Positions 58,943-64,000 of a stretch of DNA of 64,000 nt are shown piece by piece (the stretch's first letter is position 1; each line of letters starts with the position of its first letter). This stretch comes from Toxonevra muliebris (lineage: Eukaryota > Arthropoda > Insecta > Diptera > Pallopteridae), in the NCBI GenBank assembly GCA_963691655.1, contig OY829326.1, positions 148,756,998-148,820,997 of the forward strand, read 5' to 3'. A program made the position numbers and the translations under genes. The notes beneath the pieces were generated by a model. That model did no database searches, was not told the origin of the DNA, and was given only the letters and a program-made list of their open reading frames with translations.

Positions 58943-59454
58943 GCTAGGAAAGTGTTCTATGCGAGCCACTTTGTTGGAATCAATTGTTCCACTTGCATAT
59001 TTCGAACATGGTCGCTTGAGTATTTTTAGTATGAACACTCATGTTTTTGACCATGTCCCCAGAAAGTTATCTTCTGATATCAGTAGTAAGAGGGCTAATT
59101 TTTTTTTTTTGTGTTTGGCTATCTTTAAGGTTGGCAATATCGAACTGAAGTTGGCCATGTGAGAGTTTTATTTTGTTTTGATAGAATGTAGCAAAATCTG
59201 ATACGAAGGAATTTCTTTGGATGCTGAAGATGTTTTTTCGAGATTAAAATTTAATATAAAATGGAAAGACTTTGCCTTTCAACCCTAACCCTGTTTTTGT
59301 TTAGATCAAATCGGCCAAATTTAAAAACAAATGGGTTCCTTCAGCTTCGGAAGATGTTTTTAACATCTGATGTTACATTTTTCGGGTAGTTCTAGGAAAA
59401 AAGCATGTTTCACTCTACCCTAATGTATATGTGCAACGAAATCAAGATTGTTTA
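58943..59454. other. Non-coding spacer
   Basis: Contains one GAACACTCATGTTTTTGA word (about 59034) belonging to the repeat below. Nothing else recognised. Confidence 0.4.
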
Positions 59455-59625
59455 ATATATGAACACTCATGTTTTATCATTCAAATATGAACACTTATAT
59501 TTTTGAGCATGTACATGAGCGAAAAGAATAAGAATGTTCAGTAAATGAACACTCTAATATCTACATTCATGTTATTGAACATTTAAATGTGCGAAAAGAT
59601 CAAAACTTTAAAGCGCATGAAAAGA
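59455..59625. repeat. Degenerate GAACACTCATGTTTT repeat
   Basis: Units of about 40-60 bp recur: TGAACACTCATGTTTTATCA, TGAACACTTATATTTTTGAG, TGAACACTCTAATATC, CATTCATGTTATTGAACATT, with CATG..AGCGAAAAGA.. between. A lone unit is at about 59034, and an inverted relative at 57541-57580. Unknown family. Confidence 0.55.
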
Positions 59626-60633
59626 GAAGTATGAAAATCCAATACATGACCAATAAACTTTAAATACTCGAATTCTCACAAATACACCTACACAAAAAAA
59701 AATCATAAAAATAAGTTTAATTTGTATACACAATCCGATTTGGATACAAATCTACTTGGTCCTCATGTTTGCAGTTTTTCAATATACACAAAATGCTGTT
59801 CATATTTGAACTCCATTATTATTAGACAAAACAAAAATGGCCATTCTAGCGACGTTTTTCTTGAAAAATTATCAACAATTTTTATACTTGGCTTATAAAA
59901 ACTTAATTCAGACTTAAGCACTCTGAACATTTTCTTTTGCTTTCTTTTTTCAGATGGGAGGATCACATATCCTGGCCAAAAATTCCTTGACAAAAAAATC
60001 TAGATAGAGTTTAGACTATAAATGGCAAGTTAATTTGCAAAAACTTCGGGTAAGTTTAAAGCTATGGACGAAACTGAAGTCTAAATAACTCAAGATTAAC
60101 GCCCTTCGTCGGGAGGAATATCTTTTTCATTTATAAATTACTATATAACTATTTAAATTATTTATTTATTATTATTATTATTATTTATCTCACCTTTTTT
60201 AGTAGCTATTCCACTATAATGTGCAATTATAGCAACAAGAACAAGTACGTCAATTTATAATGAAGTGCAAAAAAGCCTTTAGCAAGTAAAAATGAAAACA
60301 AAAATAAAAAATAGAAATGTTTTTCAATTAACCTAATGAATGCGTAACATTTAATTAAACACCATTGAAATGAAAAGAGCCATTCAATAGTCTGAATGTA
60401 TAAACAAATACAAACAAACAAATAAGAGCACACACACGCACTCATACACTCCTACACATACTCGTACTCGCACTTATACAATTACATTTTATAATATACC
60501 TTCAGTGAAGCTGACTAGTTCTATAAATAGTACAGCAACTAGTTGCAAAGTAGCCAGCACTGGTTTTACCGCAACCTCCATTTATATGCTGTCAACTGCC
60601 TCTTTTACAATGTTAATGTCTTACGAGAAGACA
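59626..60633. other. AT-rich non-coding spacer
   Basis: A TTA/TTAT microsatellite lies at about 60160-60190 and AAATACAAACAAACA near 60407. No gene recognised. Confidence 0.45.
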
Positions 60634-60949
60634 GACGACCTCGATAGTCTAGTGGGTAGTGCACTAGACTTTCATCTGGGAGGTTCGGGTTCGATTCCCG
60701 TCTTCGTCTGGTGGTTAATTTTCATTACTTTCTTATATTCACTATCAATATGAAGTGTATGAGAATTATAAGATAGTGTACAAGTACACACATTGGTTGG
60801 TAATGGCAAAACCACCAAGCCGATAAAAAAAAAATTGCCACACCGCCGTTCGGAATCGGCGTTAAACTGTAGGTCCAACTATGTGGTATCACAATGGGTC
60901 GTTCAGGCCTAAGTGTGTCTCTCGACAGCCACTCCAACCTAACCTAACC
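60634..60949 (+). mobile_element. Nearly intact tRNA-derived SINE, family B, with target duplication
   Basis: A 12-bp target duplication, TACGAGAAGACA (60622-60633) and TACGCGAAGACA (60950-60961), 11 of 12 matching, bounds the element. The head (about 60634-60709) has a TAGTCTAGTGGGTAGTGC A box, a perfect GGTTCGATTCC B box, and acceptor-like halves GACGA…TCGTC that can pair, so it folds like a tRNA. The body (60793-60876) has TGGTAATGGCAAAACCACCA, an A run, TTGCC, CGCCGTTCGGAATCGGCGTT and CTGTAGGTCC. The tail has CTCGACAGCCACTCC and ends CAACCTAACCTAACC. It encodes no protein. Transcription would be by RNA polymerase III from the two boxes. Confidence 0.85.
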
Positions 60950-60961
60950 TACGCGAAGACA

Positions 60962-63900
60962 ATTATCTCTTACTGCACTACCTTTCAACCAGTCAGAGCA
61001 CTAGAACCTATCGCTACTAGTTACTGAACTTATAACATTTTGAGCAAATCAGAACTGGTTGCCGATTTTACTTTTTGGATGTAGTCATATGTCTAGTTTC
61101 GTAGTTACCAGTTATATAACCAGTTGCGGAATGAACTACATATTTCTACGAGTAAATTAAATTACACCTCGGTATTTAATTTTTATTTCATTTATTAGTT
61201 AAAAAATTTTTTGATATAAAAATTTTTTACATTGTGTATGAAATACATGTACATATACATAAATTAATAATGTAACTAAGCAATTTGTGCTATAAATTTA
61301 TTAAAAATATATTTTAAATTTAATGGATTAATTTCAGTTTTGTAATGATTAAAAAAAATTGAATGTTATTGATGTATGGAATGAATGTATATATAAAACT
61401 AAAAATGTAATGTTTATGTAAGCAAAGGAAATACTTTCTTATTATACTAATTTTATATCTAAATAAAAATACAAATAAAAGTTCATATGATAAAATTATT
61501 TTATGTTCAAAATTTGTTAGTATAAAAATAATTTAATATTATTTATTAATTTTATATTACCCTTTTACTTTTTGTAGCACTCATCTTTTTACCACGTTTA
61601 TATCAACTCGCTTTCAATGGTGTCTGTCTGTCTGTCAGTCTGTTCGGTACAAATTTTGTAATCGATTTTAAATTAACTTCCCGATGAGCTAGAGACTTGA
61701 AATTTAAAATATAGTTTAATTTAAAACATAAATATAATAATATTAAAAATATTAGCATCGGAAGTTTTTCCATTTTTTTCATAGATCAAAGCATTGAATT
61801 CATCGTTGTTAAAATCATTGCTTTAGCGGGAGTAGAATATATGTATATGTGTATACATACACAAATTCAAAGACAAATGAGAGAGAGAACAAAAACAAAC
61901 AATAAATAACGAACTCTTCTTTTCGTTTTGTTCCGCTTACAAAGAGTATAGATTGCTCTTGCTGGAATCGAAACAAAAAATCGTAGAAACAGCAGCGAGG
62001 TGCAATACCGATGGTGTGGCAGCGACGGTTGTCAACACATCCAGCAGACAAAAATGTATGAATGGATGAGTTTGACGTGTTTGATGAAATGAATATTTAA
62101 CATTTCTTTTAGCAAATAACTTTCAACATTTACAGTATTTATATATTCTTTATATACAAATATGTAAACGCTTTGTTTTGATTTTATGAATTTTATATAA
62201 GTACTTTTAAATCTTTTTTTACTGATTTCATGAAATCAAAATGCGAAGAAATATTATCGCTATTTTCAACATTGCACCTAAATATATGTGTGTAAATAAG
62301 TATATTTAGCTAAAATGTTAGAACTTTTCATATTTTAGATTTTAAAATATAAATAAATTATTCTTCTTGTGCATTTTTACATCCATAACAACAAACCTTC
62401 TTCTTACTATGTATTTGGCAAATGCCTTTATTTCATTTCTGTTTCAAAATGTAGAATCACAACGAGGTGCAATGTAAAAACAGTATTTATTGAGTGCCCA
62501 TTTATGTGAGAAGATATAATTTGAATTCTGTTATATTTAATGAATAGGGCTATTCGCAATCTGCAATTAATTGTGACATTGCTTAGACAATTGGTTTTGA
62601 TTCAATGTGTCAACAATTTCAAATTCCAATTGAGTTCAAGTGACTTTAAAACCTCAATTGACTTCAAGTCACTCCAATTTAGTGCAAATTGTCGGTTATT
62701 AACCATGACCTCAAGGTATTGCAATTAAATTGAATGCATTCTTTTACACCTCTGGTATTTACTTAAAATCGATTGCAAAATTTCACACACACAAGACTAA
62801 AAAGTAAAAAATAATAATTTAAAAAAAAAACCACGGTTGTTGTTTTAAATCATACAAGTATTTTCGTCCTACTAAAATTCACAGTTACAAATTTTCAAGA
62901 CAATCTATATGGGATAGGGAATCTATATGTGGTTGTGAATCTGTATGGGGTTAGGAGAAATTATTTTATACTTTTTAGTCCATTTTAAAAACGTGGTATA
63001 TTAAAAATATTTTTTATTTAAATTATTTTTATATTAATATGCACTAATTTTAAATCCACTTTTTATTCACTTCACTGTTCCTGCAATAAAACTAAAATCA
63101 ATCAAACAATGAAACAAAAAACAAGAGACATCGCTTCAAAACTGTAAATTACCGTTTCTAATGCGGTTTGTTTTTGCAAAACATTGTCTTTGCTCTTTTT
63201 GCTGTATTCTTTATGCCCGAATTTTTAATCAACACAAACAGAAAAAGCACATTCTTCTTTAAACTGGTTGCTAGCTGCATTACTTTAGCCGTAGTCTTTA
63301 AACTGGTCTCTTTTTCACTATGCATATAACTAGATGCTTTGTGCTACTAGTTCTTCATTTTACTGCGGGGATGTTAATCAATTCAATTCAATGCACGAGC
63401 AGAAATGAATGAACGAGTAAATAAATGAATGACTAAATGAAAGAGAATGTCTACAATGTACGCTATACAATAAATTATTTCAATTTGAAAAATAAATTCA
63501 AAACAAAAATAACTAAAATGAATTAAAATCAAAAATACACAATATTTCAAAAGATATTGTGAAAGGAAAAATACATACATAGCAGGATGTCATAACCTCT
63601 ACGTATAAGTACTTCTAAGTACATATATACGAAAGGACTCTATGCTGAGTGCTTCAAAAGTGAAAAATATTTTGTATTTCAAATAAATAAATAAATATTT
63701 TTTGGCTTTCGTACATTTTATCAATTTGTATTCCAAACAATAGTCAAATAAATTGTTATCTAATAACAAAATGAATCGAAATAATAAAATAAAAGGAATG
63801 TTGTTGTTGTTGATGTTGTTTCCTTGATGATGAATGGTTCTATTTACCTCTTCTTCTACTTACCTCTTCTTTTTTGAATTGCAACAACAACACATATAAC

Positions 63901-64000
63901 ATTATAAAGAGCCTTTTGAGATAAATGTGTAGTATCCCTTGTGTGATTGTATCCTTTTGTTTGGGGCTTGTAAGCGTTAAGTGTATTTATTTGTATTTGT
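60962..64000. other. AT-rich non-coding region
   Basis: No gene recognised. It holds AT-rich low-complexity DNA (61140-61560), a TGTCTGTCTGTCTGTC microsatellite at about 61622-61638, a short TCAATT/CAATTGA-rich stretch at 62560-62720, and GTT triplets at 63800-63820. A few short open frames have no domains. Confidence 0.45.

Noticed and set aside
60634..60709. tRNA gene call from intact A and B boxes
   Set aside because: The tRNA-like part continues into a SINE body with a target duplication, and a diverged antisense copy exists at 17905-18190; it is a SINE head, not a tRNA gene.

Overview
The window looks like AT-rich, repeat-laden nuclear DNA from a higher fly (Diptera, Schizophora). I lean towards a tephritid-like genome. 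The grounds are the CATA/TATG, CAA/CAG and CA microsatellites, the GGGCGTGGCAC-type dispersed repeats, two tRNA-headed SINE families with a 'CTTGG..GGTTTGC' body, and the mixture of LOA/R1/RTE/jockey LINEs, hAT-like elements and a DD37E mariner. The organism is an inference from repeat content; no diagnostic host gene was found.

I found no convincing host protein-coding exon, rRNA gene, CRISPR array or operon. Nearly all recognisable coding sequence belongs to transposable elements, and almost all of it is truncated or broken. The window is best read as intergenic or long-intron DNA in which repeats have accumulated and nested.

Layout. 0-6.3 kb: a hAT-like element (1711-2895, near-perfect 8-bp target duplication) with jockey-type reverse transcriptase inside it, GGGCGTGGCAC repeats, and a plus-strand SINE (family A). 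6.3-15 kb: microsatellites, a pyrimidine tract, a TTAATTG cluster and a dead Tc1-like transposase (11812-12420). 15-18.4 kb: a structurally complete DD37E mariner (16031-17279, uninterrupted ORF of 349 codons, 27-bp inverted repeats, TA duplication) beside a diverged direct repeat, then a minus-strand SINE (family B) and a LINE scrap. 22.4-23.9 kb: a 21-bp degenerate satellite. 24.4-35.9 kb: small inverted-repeat elements, a fold-back-like palindrome (28.65-28.97 kb), a 1-kb element with ~60-bp inverted repeats (29630-30615), a LOA/R1-like LINE remnant, and a 52-bp tandem array (33.7-34.1 kb). 39.0-42.8 kb: an RTE-type LINE on the minus strand with a truncated R1-type LINE inserted inside it (perfect 15-bp target duplication), followed by a truncated LOA-like LINE with a 10-bp duplication. 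45.1-47.3 kb: a 15-bp degenerate satellite split by a second LOA-like LINE copy. 49.3-53.2 kb: hAT-like elements, one with a perfect 8-bp duplication, and another LOA-like fragment. 57.1-61 kb: a 49-bp-armed palindrome, SINE A (minus), inverted ~100-bp repeats, an RTE remnant, and a nearly intact SINE B (plus) with a 12-bp duplication.

The elements do not act together as a pathway. What links them is parasitism and nesting: SINEs depend on LINE machinery, small inverted-repeat elements depend on related transposases, and several insertions sit inside older repeats, giving relative ages. The most unusual points are the two SINE families that share a central body under different tRNA heads, the complete mariner, the satellites with LINE insertion, and the long palindromes.
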